Source: Caulobacter sp.
Lineage (GTDB): Bacteria; Pseudomonadota; Alphaproteobacteria; Caulobacterales; Caulobacteraceae
Direction: 5' to 3'
DNA length: 64,000 nucleotides
Assembly (NCBI GenBank): GCA_019636175.1
Contig: JAHBYC010000012.1
Coordinates: 17,115-81,114, forward strand
The position numbers and the translations under genes are program-made. Below, in pieces: positions 45,358 to 53,436 of this stretch; position 1 is the stretch's first letter, and every line of letters starts with the position of its first letter. The notes below the pieces were generated by a model, which was given only the letters and a program-made list of their open reading frames with translations, searched no databases and was not told the DNA's origin.

Positions 45358-46020
45358 TCAAGCCGCCTGGGCCGGTTCCTCGGTCGGTGTCGCGCTCGCC
45401 TGAACCGCCAGGTGCGCCGGCAGATGCCGCTTCGCCAGCTCGATCAGCTTTTCCGACGCCTTGGCCTGGGCCGCCTTGCGGATCCGCCGCGCCGCCGCGG
45501 CGACTTCCCGCCCGTGGCTGGACGCCAGCGCCGTCTCGCCCCGCTCCAGCTCCGACACCAGCGTCTGCAGGACGCCCGACACCAGGACCATGACCTCGCT
45601 ATCAGGCACCAGGTGCCCCTCGCGCTCGGCCAGGTCCAATTCGGCCTCGCGGATCTTCAGCCGCTTCAGATGGACGTTGGCCTGGTTCAGCTCCGACGAC
45701 GCCGGCGCGATCTCGTCCGCCTCGTCGTCATCAACCCGCGACACCCGAGCCGAAGGCCTCGGCTGCAGCACCAGCTGCGGCTCCGGCATATCCCGCGCCG
45801 CCTGTTTCTCCCCCACCAGCACGTTCGTCTGCCGATGCCGCGCCAGGGCGTTCAGATCCACGAACCTGAACTTGCCGATCTTTTCCTGCGGCAGGTCCCT
45901 GAACCGCGCCAGATATCGCGACACGTTTGACGCATCGATCCGATCACCCGCCCGGCTCAGCGCCTGGGCGGCCTCAGCAACCGTCACCCAGCCTTCCGGC
46001 ACCGTCTCCCGTGCGCCCAT
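45358..46020 (-). CDS. terminase small subunit (Nu1-like)
   Basis: The 220-residue protein (MGARETVPEGWVTVAEAAQA) has an N-terminal winged-helix DNA-binding domain ('EGWVTVAEAAQALSRAGDRIDASNVSRYLARF'). A helical middle resembling the DUF1441/Nu1 coiled coil follows ('NVHLKRLKIREAELDLAEREGHLVPDSEVMVLVSGVLQTLVSELE'). It lies 7 bp before terL. It should recognise the packaging site; repeats just upstream of its start are candidates. Confidence 0.8.
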   Translation of the reverse strand: MGARETVPEGWVTVAEAAQALSRAGDRIDASNVSRYLARFRDLPQEKIGKFRFVDLNALARHRQTNVLVGEKQAARDMPEPQLVLQPRPSARVSRVDDDEADEIAPASSELNQANVHLKRLKIREAELDLAEREGHLVPDSEVMVLVSGVLQTLVSELERGETALASSHGREVAAAARRIRKAAQAKASEKLIELAKRHLPAHLAVQASATPTEEPAQAA

Positions 46021-46056
46021 GCGTGCGAAACCCGTGCGTTTGGCCGAACCCGTGCG
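46008..46056. repeat. CCCGTGCG repeats, candidate terminase-binding/cos region
   Basis: CCCGTGCG occurs at 46008, 46031 and 46049, and a variant GCGTGCG at 46021. They cover the start codon of terS and the ~40 bp before it. In lambda, gpNu1 binds repeated R sites next to the nu1 gene, which makes these candidates for the packaging site. Confidence 0.4.
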
Positions 46057-46066
46057 CGGTTCGTGC

Positions 46067-46311
46067 TACCGAAATCAAATATCCCCAACCCAAAACCCCG
46101 ACGCCCAGAATTGCCGTATACGGCGGCCGGGCTGGGAAGGACCCACGAGGGGGCGGGGGGCCGGTCCTGCGGGTGTCAAGCGCGACTGGTTCGCAGATGT
46201 CGCTTTTCGGGGCCGATGCGAGCGGCGTTCGCATCAAAAGGGCGCGGGCCGAGGATGGGCCACGGCCCGCGCCAGCCCAGGAAACAGGCCGAGGCCACAC
46301 CATCAGGCAAC
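46067..46311. other. noncoding gap upstream of the terminase genes
   Basis: About 400 bp between terS and the NusG-like gene hold no credible frame. Contents seen: the CCCGTGCG repeats next to terS, one 19-bp palindrome (46216), and a terminator (46312). This gap is where a late promoter and the cos site would be expected; no clear -35/-10 pair was recognised. Confidence 0.5.
46216..46234. repeat. 19-bp prophage palindrome, one mismatch
   Basis: ATGCGAGCGGCGTTCGCAT, differing from the perfect palindrome only by A to G at position 7; in the gap upstream of terS. Confidence 0.75.
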
Positions 46312-46345
46312 GAAAAGCCCGCCTCGGCGAACCGGGCGGGCTGTT
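46312..46345 (-). terminator. intrinsic terminator between the NusG-like gene and the late genes
   Basis: On the minus strand AGCCCGCC, an 11-nt loop and GGCGGGCT are followed by TTTCGTT, ~78 bp after the NusG-like stop. Transcripts of the late genes must start after it or read through it. Confidence 0.7.
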
Positions 46346-46422
46346 TCTTCATGCGTCCCGACTTGGCCATGCACTTCGGTGCAGGCTCCCGCCGGGTCAA
46401 TGCCTGTGCGCGCCGTCTTGGC

Positions 46423-47001
46423 TCATGCGGACACTCGAGCCTTGGAGATCGGTACACGCGAATCGCGTCCGCACAACGACACTAGGACCGCGCACCGTTC
46501 ATCGTCAACGGGCCCGGCATAGACGGCCCGCAGCCAGCCCAGCGCACCGTCCATCTGGACCCGGCAGGGATCACCCTCGTCCAACTGGGCCAGGCGCGCG
46601 TCAAGCTCGGCCTCGCTCATCAGCTCGTTCAGCCCCTTCTCCTCGGCTGCTTTCAAGGCCTCGACCTCGCGCGTCGGAACACAGGACGGCGCGCCGCTCG
46701 CGGCCGTGCTGATTGCGCCCTTTACGCCATGGGTGGTCAGGATGCTGGGCCATTCCCGCGCCGCGCGGACGAAGACGAACAGATAGCCGGGGAACGCCGG
46801 CACCATCGCCAGGGTCGGGGCCAACGACTTACGCCGCCCGCGCCGCTGGATCACGTCGCGAACAGTCTTTCGAACCGTCGGCAGATAGACCTCATGGCCA
46901 TGCCCCTGCAGGTTCTGCATCGCCCAGGTCTCCCGCTTGGCGTTGACCTGCACAACGTGCCAACGCCCTTCCGGGACCTCTTTTCTCAAAACACTATCCA
47001 T
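46423..47001 (-). CDS. NusG/RfaH-like transcription factor
   Basis: The 192-residue protein (MDSVLRKEVPEGRWHVVQVN) has a NusG N-terminal domain: 'WHVVQVNAKRETWAMQNLQGHGHEVYLPTVRKTVRDVIQRRGRRKSLAPTLAMVPAFPGYLFVFV'. The 'P-x-FPGYLFV' hallmark is followed by 'WPSILTTHGVKGAI'. A KOW-like C-terminal domain follows ('LDEGDPCRVQMDGALGWLRAVYAGPVDDERCAVLVSLCG'). Specialised NusG paralogues such as RfaH load on RNA polymerase and suppress termination. Its place before a terminator and the late operon suggests the phage late antiterminator, a job done by Q in lambda. Confidence 0.85.
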   Translation of the reverse strand: MDSVLRKEVPEGRWHVVQVNAKRETWAMQNLQGHGHEVYLPTVRKTVRDVIQRRGRRKSLAPTLAMVPAFPGYLFVFVRAAREWPSILTTHGVKGAISTAASGAPSCVPTREVEALKAAEEKGLNELMSEAELDARLAQLDEGDPCRVQMDGALGWLRAVYAGPVDDERCAVLVSLCGRDSRVPISKARVSA

Positions 47002-47114
47002 CTTCAATTCCTTCCCGACCTGGACCACGCCACACTCGCCACCGCCCCACGGACAGACGCACCGCGCCCGCATCGCCGCCCCGCGCAATGCGCGCATCGG
47101 CTGGACCCCGTAGA

Positions 47115-47258
47115 ACTGTCCGGACCCTCCGGAATGTCTGTTTTCTTCGCCTTCTCAACGTCTTACGCGCCGGACAGTCATTCGCGCGACAGACAGTCAA
47201 CCGTCTGTCGCGCCCTTGAACACACCCCGGAACTGTCCGGACTGTCCGTAACTGTCCG
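47115..47258. repeat. five ACTGTCCG iterons plus a hairpin, candidate origin
   Basis: ACTGTCCG occurs at 47115, 47232, 47241 and 47251 and inverted at 47171. A perfect 11-bp inverted repeat (GCGCGACAGAC at 47184-47194 and GTCTGTCGCGC at 47203-47213, 8-nt loop) lies among them. The block is in the 266-bp gap between the SF3 helicase and NusG-like genes. Iterons beside replication genes suggest a replication origin, or alternatively an attenuator. Confidence 0.45.
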
Positions 47259-47267
47259 TTCGCTCCG

Positions 47268-48815
47268 CTATCGGTCCCAATTGATGTCCTCCGCCGCGAA
47301 CGACCCGCCGGGGCTGACCCCGTCGACCGGCGCCCGGTAGTCGTCGCGCAGCCTGGCCCCGCGCCGCACCACGCGGCCCGCCGCGTTCTTTCCGGCTGTC
47401 AGGATCTGAAGGTCGCCCATCGCGCGGCCGAACGAGGTCTGGGCCATCGGCCGCTCCACCCCGTTGGCCTCGCACCAGTCCTTGTAGCTGCGGAACAGGG
47501 CCGAAGCCTCGGTCCGCGCCTCGGGATCCTGGACCACGCAGTCGGCGAACCATTCGGAAAAAGGGTTCGACCCCCTTCGATAGTCGTCGATCGCCGCCTG
47601 CACGGCCTCGGGCGTCTTCAGCCCCTCGTCCATCCAGGCGATGATCCCCTCGACCAGCCAGTCGAGAATCCCCGACCGCTCCGCCCGCAGCTTCTCGGGC
47701 AGGTCCAGGTCCATGTTCTCGCGGGCGATCTGGTGCTCGAACAGCACGATGCGGATCCGCCGCCAGATGCCGTCGTCGGTGTCGTTGATCTGCGGCCGGC
47801 TGTTGCACTCCAGCACGACCTTGCCGATCGGCGTGAACTCGAAGATCCCTTGGCGCAGCTCGCGCGCCTGAATGGTCCCCCCGCCGGTGAAGGCCTTGAT
47901 CGTCGCGCTGGCCAGTTTTGACCCGCGCGGCGGCTCGGCCGTGCAGATCAGCCGGCTGTCTCCGGCCAGCCGCGCCAGGTCCGGACTGGCCTCGGCCCCT
48001 CGCCGCATCCCGCTGTCGAGGAAGGTCTCGATACCGGCCCCGACGCTGTAGCTGCCAACCACATCGCGGATCGCGTTGACCAGCGTCGATTTGCCGTCGC
48101 CGCCCTTGCCCTGCAGGATGGCGAACACCTGTTCCTTGGTCGATCCGGTCAGGCTGTAGCCCATCAGCTTGCGCAGATAGTGCTGCATCTCCTCGGCAGG
48201 CTGGCACCAGGCGACGTGAGCGTCCCACAGCCGCCGCGGCGAGCCCGGTTCATAGGCCGCCTCGCAGATGCGGGTGATCCGGTCGGCCGGGTCGTGCCGG
48301 TCCTGAAACCGCACGAAGGCCCCGCCGGCGTCGCGGCTGAACTTCAAGGTGCCGTTGGCCACGTTCAGCGCCAGCGGATCGCGGTCGAAGGCCGACAAAT
48401 CCACCGCCAGATAACTGGCCGCCTGGGCCAACATCGCCGCCGAGGATCCGCTGGAGCCCGAGGTGCGGGCAAAGGTGGTCCAGTCCTTACCCGTTACCCC
48501 ATTGGCGATCGCGAGGGCCATCTGCGCGACCAGCCCGCTGGCCACCTTGTGCGCCCATCGTCGGGCCGCCTCCTCGCCGCCGGTCAGGTCCCAATAGCGC
48601 CCGTTGAAGGCGATCCAGCCCCGGTTGCGCAGGAACAGCAGCGTCGAATGGTCGTGATCGATCACGCCATCGGCGCTGATCTTGCCGCCGACCAGCCGGA
48701 TCAGGCGCTGGGCGTTGCCCAGGTCGTTCATCGGATAGCCGGCCAGCTCGGCCAGGTCGGGCGCCGTCGCCCCTTCCCTCGCCAGACCTCCGAATGGACC
48801 CTCACCGATACTCAC
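47268..48815 (-). CDS. SF3 helicase / P4-family primase C-terminal type
   Basis: The 515-residue protein carries the D5 N-terminal region ('WTTFARTSGSSGSSAAMLAQAASYLAVDLSAFDRDPLALNVANGTLKF'). The SF3 helicase core follows: Walker A 'LQGKGGDGKSTLVNAI', Walker B-type region 'LICTAEPPRGSKLASATIKAFTGGG', motif C 'VVLECNSRPQINDTDDGIWRRI' with sensor Asn and Arg finger. It is the replicative helicase of the prophage and works with the prim-pol encoded just upstream, whose gene it overlaps by 4 bp. Confidence 0.92.
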   Translation of the reverse strand: MSIGEGPFGGLAREGATAPDLAELAGYPMNDLGNAQRLIRLVGGKISADGVIDHDHSTLLFLRNRGWIAFNGRYWDLTGGEEAARRWAHKVASGLVAQMALAIANGVTGKDWTTFARTSGSSGSSAAMLAQAASYLAVDLSAFDRDPLALNVANGTLKFSRDAGGAFVRFQDRHDPADRITRICEAAYEPGSPRRLWDAHVAWCQPAEEMQHYLRKLMGYSLTGSTKEQVFAILQGKGGDGKSTLVNAIRDVVGSYSVGAGIETFLDSGMRRGAEASPDLARLAGDSRLICTAEPPRGSKLASATIKAFTGGGTIQARELRQGIFEFTPIGKVVLECNSRPQINDTDDGIWRRIRIVLFEHQIARENMDLDLPEKLRAERSGILDWLVEGIIAWMDEGLKTPEAVQAAIDDYRRGSNPFSEWFADCVVQDPEARTEASALFRSYKDWCEANGVERPMAQTSFGRAMGDLQILTAGKNAAGRVVRRGARLRDDYRAPVDGVSPGGSFAAEDINWDR

Positions 48816-50428
48816 GACGTCACCCCGCCCATCTCACAAAACCCGACCCGCCCCGCCGAGGGGGCCATCACCTTCACCGCGCCCGCGCCGGCCGCGCGCC
48901 AGCCGGCCTCGGCCAGCGCGCCCCAAAATCGCCAGGCCTCGTCGCCATCGAGCCGCCGGCGCACCGTGCCGCCCATCTGTCGCCGCTGTGGCAGGGGCGG
49001 CCCCCGCACGTCCCGCCGCACCGCCAGCCAGACCCGGGCCATGCCGGGCCAGGTCCAGGGCGGCTGCTCCGGATCCGGCAGGGGCGTCTCCGCCTGGCTG
49101 CGGCCCCAGCGATCGCCCATCGGCGCCCCGGCCAGGGTCGACAGGCGCGGGGCCACCACGACCGCCATTTCCTCGCCGCCGGCGCGAGCCGCCGACCCCA
49201 GCGCCCAGGCGTCATCGATACGGCTGGCTACCAGGATCTGGTCGACGCCGGCCGGCCAGACGAGAATCCCGACCAGGCCGGCGGTCTCTCCCGCCAGTCT
49301 CTGGTCGCCGATGCGGTTCTCCAGCAGGGCCCCGCGCACCGCGCCGCCGGGTCCTTCCATCAGGCCCAGCACCGCCGCCGCGCCGGACCAGCGCAGGGCG
49401 CTACGGTCCAGGCCATCCGGATCCAGTCCCCGCCGCTCGAACCAGGCCAGGCTGGCCGCGCCGCTCCACACCCCTGCCCGGTTCCAGGCCTCGACGCCGT
49501 CCTGTCGCGCCACGGCCCGGGCGATCGGCGACCGGGCCGCCGGCGCCACCCGCAAGGAAGGCCGCCGCGGGGCGGTCTCGTCCGGCCCCCAGGGCCTCGA
49601 AGCGGCCCAAGCCAGCGCCCGTTCGACCTGCCGCACCAGCTGCGCCTCGGTCATCGCCGAGGGCACATGCGTCCGGCCGACGCTGATCAGGGTGTCGCGG
49701 GCATAGGCCTGGTCGATGTGGCCCGACGCCACCAGCCCGCCGATCTTGCAGGCGGTGCGATACAGGGTGGAATCCCGCGCCCCGACTCGGGCGCCGGCGA
49801 TGACGCCGCAGGCGGTGTCCAGCACCGCCTCGCCGAACCGGCTGGCCCGGCCATCGCGCCGGGTGGGCGGCGCCACCGGAGTCGCCACGGGCTCGGCCGG
49901 CAGCACCAGCTGCGTCAGCCAGTCCGGCGCGGCCGCGAAGCCGACCTCTTCCGGCGCCCGCCCGGGCGTCCAGGCATACTGCCGGCCGCTGGGATGGATC
50001 GAGGGCGGCGCGACGATATAGCCGCCGGCGCCCCGCACATCGATCGGCGCGCCGAACAGCCGCGAGCGGTTGCGGATCTCGCGGGCCGCCGGATCCCAGG
50101 CGAAACAGACATGCCGGCCCTTCCCCGTCGATTGCTCGGCCGTCGCCGGCAGCGGGCCATGTTGCGCGACCAGCGCCGCCAGCGCCGCCTCAGCCTCCGG
50201 CCCATCCAGATCCAGCACCCAGAACCCGGCGGAAGGCCCGGTGGCGATGCCGATGTTCTGCCTGGGCCGCCCTCGCCACCAGCGCGCCACCTGGTCGCGA
50301 TCGGCCGAGGCCTGTTTGAAGCCACCCTTGGCGACCGGCTCCTTCTCCCGCTCGCGCAGGGGAAAGACGCCGATCCCCCGCGCGGCATAGGCCAGGGCGG
50401 CGGTGGCGAGATCCGACGGCCCGCTCAT
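48812..50428 (-). CDS. bifunctional DNA primase/polymerase (prim-pol)
   Basis: The 538-residue protein has an N-terminal prim-pol (archaeo-eukaryotic primase) domain: 'AARGIGVFPLREREKEPVAKGGFKQASADRDQVARWW', 'NIGIATGPSAGFWVLDLDGPEAE' (DxD catalytic pair), 'STGKGRHVCFAW' and 'GAPIDVRGAGGYIVAPPSIHPSGRQYAW'. The C-terminal half has a Toprim-like stretch ('LVGILVWPAGVDQILVASRIDDAWALGSAARAGGEEMAVVVAPRLSTLAG'). It makes primers for phage replication. It is coupled by 4-bp overlaps on both sides. Confidence 0.88.
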   Translation of the reverse strand: MSGPSDLATAALAYAARGIGVFPLREREKEPVAKGGFKQASADRDQVARWWRGRPRQNIGIATGPSAGFWVLDLDGPEAEAALAALVAQHGPLPATAEQSTGKGRHVCFAWDPAAREIRNRSRLFGAPIDVRGAGGYIVAPPSIHPSGRQYAWTPGRAPEEVGFAAAPDWLTQLVLPAEPVATPVAPPTRRDGRASRFGEAVLDTACGVIAGARVGARDSTLYRTACKIGGLVASGHIDQAYARDTLISVGRTHVPSAMTEAQLVRQVERALAWAASRPWGPDETAPRRPSLRVAPAARSPIARAVARQDGVEAWNRAGVWSGAASLAWFERRGLDPDGLDRSALRWSGAAAVLGLMEGPGGAVRGALLENRIGDQRLAGETAGLVGILVWPAGVDQILVASRIDDAWALGSAARAGGEEMAVVVAPRLSTLAGAPMGDRWGRSQAETPLPDPEQPPWTWPGMARVWLAVRRDVRGPPLPQRRQMGGTVRRRLDGDEAWRFWGALAEAGWRAAGAGAVKVMAPSAGRVGFCEMGGVTS

Positions 50429-50649
50429 GCCGCCCGCCCCGCGTCCGTCAGCCGCAGGCGGCCGCGACCCTTGCCGGTCGGGTTGTAGAATTCGACCAGC
50501 CCCGCGTCGCGCAGCTGGTTCCAGGTCATCCGCATGAAGGGCGCGGTCTCGCCGCCGGCCAGCACCACGCCATGGCGGTCGAACAGCCCGTCGCCGTTGT
50601 GCTTGCCCAGCCAGTCGAGGGCGGCCTTGGCGCTTTTGGTCAGCGTCAT
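50425..50649 (-). CDS. 74-residue winged-helix-like early protein
   Basis: The protein (MTLTKSAKAALDWLGKHNGD) is a compact helix-beta fold ('FMRMTWNQLRDAGLVEFYNPTGKGRGRLRLTDAGRAA') resembling a small winged helix whose wing is 'GRGRLRLT'. It sits between the methyltransferase-like and prim-pol genes with 4-bp overlaps on both sides. A regulatory or replication accessory role is possible; no family name is certain. Confidence 0.6.
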   Translation of the reverse strand: MTLTKSAKAALDWLGKHNGDGLFDRHGVVLAGGETAPFMRMTWNQLRDAGLVEFYNPTGKGRGRLRLTDAGRAA

Positions 50650-51380
50650 CCCCGCACCCCGAACAACACCGCGTCGCTGTCCCGCGTCAGCCGGGTCCGC
50701 GTCCCCGGCCCGATCGGCACGGTCACCGCCCGGGGCGCGCCCAGCAGCACCGGCTTGACCAAGCCGACGCAGGGCTTGGTCCAGACATGCCAGGCGTAGA
50801 AGGCTGCCGAGCTGCCCTCCGGCTCCCAGCGGCCCTTGTGCATCGGCAACCGCTCGGCGAAGGGGGCGAAGACGTCATGGCCGCCGGCGCCGTGCATCAG
50901 GTCGAAGCGGCCGGTGGTCTCCAGCCCGGCCACCCGCATCAGGCAGGCGACCCCTCGCCGCGCCTGCGCGAGTCCCGTCTCGATGAACTCGGCCAGCCGG
51001 TTGAACGGCGGATTGAAGAAGAACCAGTCGACGGCGCGCGGATAGGCCGTCCCGCCGACGAAATCGAACAGCGGATTGCCGTCATAGGCGTAGAGGTCGC
51101 TGCCGATGACCCGCGGGAAATAGTCCGCCAGCCCATGGACCATGTGGCCCGCCCCGCAACAGGGATCGGCCGCCGTCCAGCCGCCCGGATCCAGCGCCTG
51201 GACCAGCTCGGCCCCGGCCCGCGCGCCCCAGGGCGGCGTCGGATAGAAGTCGGCGTCATCCACCGGCGACACCCGGTGCGCGCTCATCAGCGCCGCCCGC
51301 CGATAAACCGGCGACGGCGCGGGCGGCGGCATGGCCTGTCGGGTCGCGGGCGCGAGGATGCGAACGGCGCTCGCATTCAT
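50646..51380 (-). CDS. DNA adenine methyltransferase-like protein
   Basis: The 244-residue protein from ATG 51380 has a class I methyltransferase core: motif I 'AADPCCGAGHMVHGLADYFPRVIGSDLYAY' and motif IV 'DWFFFNPPFNRLAEFIE' (NPPF, as in N6-adenine enzymes). It also has 'DFYPTPPWGARA' before motif I, typical of phage methylases of this class. No target-recognition domain is obvious. Methylation would protect phage DNA or adjust regulation. The palindrome copy 51358-51376 lies within its first codons. Confidence 0.75.
   Translation of the reverse strand: MNASAVRILAPATRQAMPPPAPSPVYRRAALMSAHRVSPVDDADFYPTPPWGARAGAELVQALDPGGWTAADPCCGAGHMVHGLADYFPRVIGSDLYAYDGNPLFDFVGGTAYPRAVDWFFFNPPFNRLAEFIETGLAQARRGVACLMRVAGLETTGRFDLMHGAGGHDVFAPFAERLPMHKGRWEPEGSSAAFYAWHVWTKPCVGLVKPVLLGAPRAVTVPIGPGTRTRLTRDSDAVLFGVRG
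51358..51376. repeat. 19-bp prophage palindrome, one mismatch, in coding sequence
   Basis: ATGCGAACGGCGCTCGCAT, one T to C change, inside the 5' end of the methyltransferase-like gene. Confidence 0.7.
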
Positions 51381-51583
51381 GACAGCCGCTCCATCCGCTC
51401 GAGGGCTTCCAGCGGCGTGCGACCGGCCAGGGCAAACAGGGCGATGTCGATGTCCAGGGTGCTGACGCCGAACTCGACCGCCAGATCCATCAGCGAGAAC
51501 CGCGCGCCCTTGCGCCGCGACCGGACCTTGAGCCGATCCAGATCCCGCAACGACCACACAGGCAAACCCTCCCGCCACCTCAA
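51377..51583 (-). CDS. 68-residue early protein
   Basis: Begins at a TTG (MRWREGLPVWSLRDLDRLKV); an internal TTG or GTG near residue 7-9 is also possible. It has a basic patch (KVRSRRKGARFS) and a helical region resembling a helix-turn-helix ('LMDLAVEFGVSTLDIDIALFALAGRTP'). Its stop overlaps the methyltransferase ATG and its start overlaps the previous stop, so it is part of the coupled early operon. Confidence 0.55.
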   Translation of the reverse strand: MRWREGLPVWSLRDLDRLKVRSRRKGARFSLMDLAVEFGVSTLDIDIALFALAGRTPLEALERMERLS

Positions 51584-52029
51584 TGCACGGACTCCCCCAC
51601 CGAAAGCACGCGCCCGCTATCCAGCGCCCGCTGCAGGTCGCCGGCGTCCACGTCGAACAGGGCGGCGATTTCCTCGACCGGCCAGTGGGCGCGGTGGAAC
51701 CAGGTCGCGTAGCGCAGCCGCGCCCCCGTTATCGGTTTCAGCGTCTCAACCCCGGCCCGCTCGCCGACGCGCGACAGCGCCGGCGCGCCGCGCCCGCGCC
51801 ACGGGCGGGGCGGCTTGTCGATGGTCGGAACGATGGCCGGCGCGCCGGGCGGCTTGAGGCCCAGCAGCCGCATCCTCGACCGCACCGAGTTCTCGCTGCG
51901 TCCGGTCGCGCGAGCGGTCCGTCCCACCGGGTCGGGCCGCCCGTCGCTCAGGGCGCGGCGCAGCAGCGCGTCCTCAGCCGACGACCAGTGAATGAGTTTG
52001 TTCGGGACCTGCCCGGCGTCCCAGCTCAT
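51580..52029 (-). CDS. SANT/Myb-like DNA-binding early protein
   Basis: The 149-residue protein (MSWDAGQVPNKLIHWSSAED) begins with a SANT-type region ('HWSSAEDALLRRALSDGRPDPVGRTARATGRSENSVRSRMRLLGLKPPG'). A linker and a second short helical domain follow ('THFHRAHWPVEEIAALFDVDAGDLQRALDSGRV'-like). It may bind DNA through both parts, as small phage regulators do. 4-bp overlaps join it to both neighbours. Confidence 0.65.
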   Translation of the reverse strand: MSWDAGQVPNKLIHWSSAEDALLRRALSDGRPDPVGRTARATGRSENSVRSRMRLLGLKPPGAPAIVPTIDKPPRPWRGRGAPALSRVGERAGVETLKPITGARLRYATWFHRAHWPVEEIAALFDVDAGDLQRALDSGRVLSVGESVH

Positions 52030-52991
52030 TTCTGGGCGGCCTTTCGCCGGCTCTTTGGAAGGCGCCGATAGGTCACCACGACCAGGGCGCGCCAGATCTG
52101 GGTTCGGTGCGCCGTCGCGGTCAGGGCCGCGTCGCGCTCCAGCAGCTCCCGATCCTTGCCGATCATCGCCGCCAGGGCCTCGACCCCGACCTCGCCGGCA
52201 TACTCGGCGCCATTGATCAGCTCGTCGGCGGCCTTGATCCAGTCGGCGGACACCGGCGCGCACCCGGCCTCGACCAGCACCTTCAGCACCGCCGCCGCCT
52301 TGTCCGGACCCCGACGCTTGACCAGGGCCCCGATCGCCGCGATGGCGACGGTCTGCCCGGGCCGGAAGCCGTCCGAGGGATTGGTTTTCAGGATCACGAC
52401 CCCCGCGACCCGGCAGGCCTCCTCGATCGCCGCCGCCGCGCCGTCGCCGCTGATCGCGGCAGCGTGGTGCACCTGCATCGGCGTCAGGTTCAGGCGCTCG
52501 CGGTTATGGCCGACGAACGCCGCCGCCCGGGCCTCCCGCGTCGCGGCCTCGACGACCATCACCAGGATATCGCCGATGCCCGGATGACAGGCCGCCGCGA
52601 TCGCCGTGTGCTGGCCGTCGATCACCTCGAGGCCGAGCACCGTCGGGGCGACCACCGGCGGCTTGTACTTGCGCCAGTCCCACCCCCCGACGATCCGCCG
52701 GATCAGCTTGACCGACCGGTTGGACAGCCCGCGCTGATAGCTCTCGTCCACCAGCAGCTTCTTGGGGTCGACCAGGGCGAACTTCGGCGGCTGGCCGGCG
52801 GGGACGCCCGGCGTCAGCTGGGGCGTTGGAATGGCCGAGATCTGTCGCCGTCCGGGCGCGGACTTGACCGGCGGCAGCGCGACCGCCGCCATGCCGCCGC
52901 CGGCGAAGCCGCCCTCGCGCGCCGCCAACACCGCCCGAACATGCCCCTCGTTGTTCACGCCGGGCAGGGTTTCACTATGCAGAGAGGTCAC
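52026..52991 (-). CDS. ParB-like nuclease-domain protein
   Basis: The 321-residue protein begins at a GTG with GGAGGG 7 nt upstream. 'ALVDPKKLLVDESYQRGLSNRSVKLIRRIVGGWDWRKYKPPVVAP...LEVIDGQHTAIAA' is a ParB/Srx-type domain with the 'DGQHT' substitute of GERR, as in the DUF6551 group. The C-terminal half is helical. Proteins of this group occur in phage early regions; binding to DNA or nicking activity is possible but not established. It shares 4 bp with the next gene. Confidence 0.75.
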   Translation of the reverse strand: MTSLHSETLPGVNNEGHVRAVLAAREGGFAGGGMAAVALPPVKSAPGRRQISAIPTPQLTPGVPAGQPPKFALVDPKKLLVDESYQRGLSNRSVKLIRRIVGGWDWRKYKPPVVAPTVLGLEVIDGQHTAIAAACHPGIGDILVMVVEAATREARAAAFVGHNRERLNLTPMQVHHAAAISGDGAAAAIEEACRVAGVVILKTNPSDGFRPGQTVAIAAIGALVKRRGPDKAAAVLKVLVEAGCAPVSADWIKAADELINGAEYAGEVGVEALAAMIGKDRELLERDAALTATAHRTQIWRALVVVTYRRLPKSRRKAAQK

Positions 52992-52994
52992 CGT

Positions 52995-53342
52995 TCAGCC
53001 CTCCAGGTCCGCCCGGCGCCCTTCGGCGTCCTGGGCGTCGATGATGCTTTCGCAGCGGTCGCACAGCGCCGCCGCCTCGCCGGCCAGATCCCGCCGCGCC
53101 GCCGGAGTGACGCTGGTCCAGTGCACCGCCATCTGGCTCAGGCGATGAAACGGGGAGCCGACCCAGAACTGCCCGCGCGGCACGGCGCATTTGCTGCGGG
53201 TGGCGTTGCGGGCCTTGACCAGCTCGCGGGTCTCGCCCGGGCAGTCGATGGCGGCCCGAAGGGCGGCGATCAGCCGCCGCCACTTGGCGATATCGCGGGC
53301 GTCGGCGACGGCGGCCTCGCGCGCCTTGAGCCGGCGGGTCAT
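52995..53342 (-). CDS. 115-residue early protein with two CxxC-like cysteines
   Basis: The protein (MTRRLKAREAAVADARDIAK) is helical; it contains 'CPGETRELVKARNATRSKCAVPRGQFWVGSPFHRLSQMAVHW' and 'AALCDRCESIIDAQDA'. No family is recognised. Its N-terminal 16 residues are almost identical to those of the upstream neighbour's product (53339-53899), because the DNA here is one copy of a ~135-bp duplication. It starts on an ATGA overlap and stops 3 bp before the ParB-like GTG. Confidence 0.65.
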   Translation of the reverse strand: MTRRLKAREAAVADARDIAKWRRLIAALRAAIDCPGETRELVKARNATRSKCAVPRGQFWVGSPFHRLSQMAVHWTSVTPAARRDLAGEAAALCDRCESIIDAQDAEGRRADLEG

Positions 53343-53436
53343 GACGCAGATCCCCCGTCCACCCCGGCGGGCCGGGCGTTTTGGGCCGACTCTCCGGGGT
53401 GTGGTTCCCTGTTGTTGTCAAGACAAACAGGAGAAG
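53303..53436. repeat. leader repeat copy 1 with ribosome-binding-site hairpin
   Basis: About 85-90% identical to 53860-53997. It contains the first codons of one minus gene, the last codons of the next, and the leader of the plus-strand gene at 53437. In it CCTGTT (53408) can pair with AACAGG (53426), burying the Shine-Dalgarno of the plus gene. Confidence 0.7.

Noticed and set aside
48180-50488. Plus-strand frames of 508 and 564 codons opposite helicase and prim-pol
   Set aside because: Low-complexity Arg/Pro/Gly sequence; the opposite strand carries clear replication motifs and 4-bp gene overlaps.
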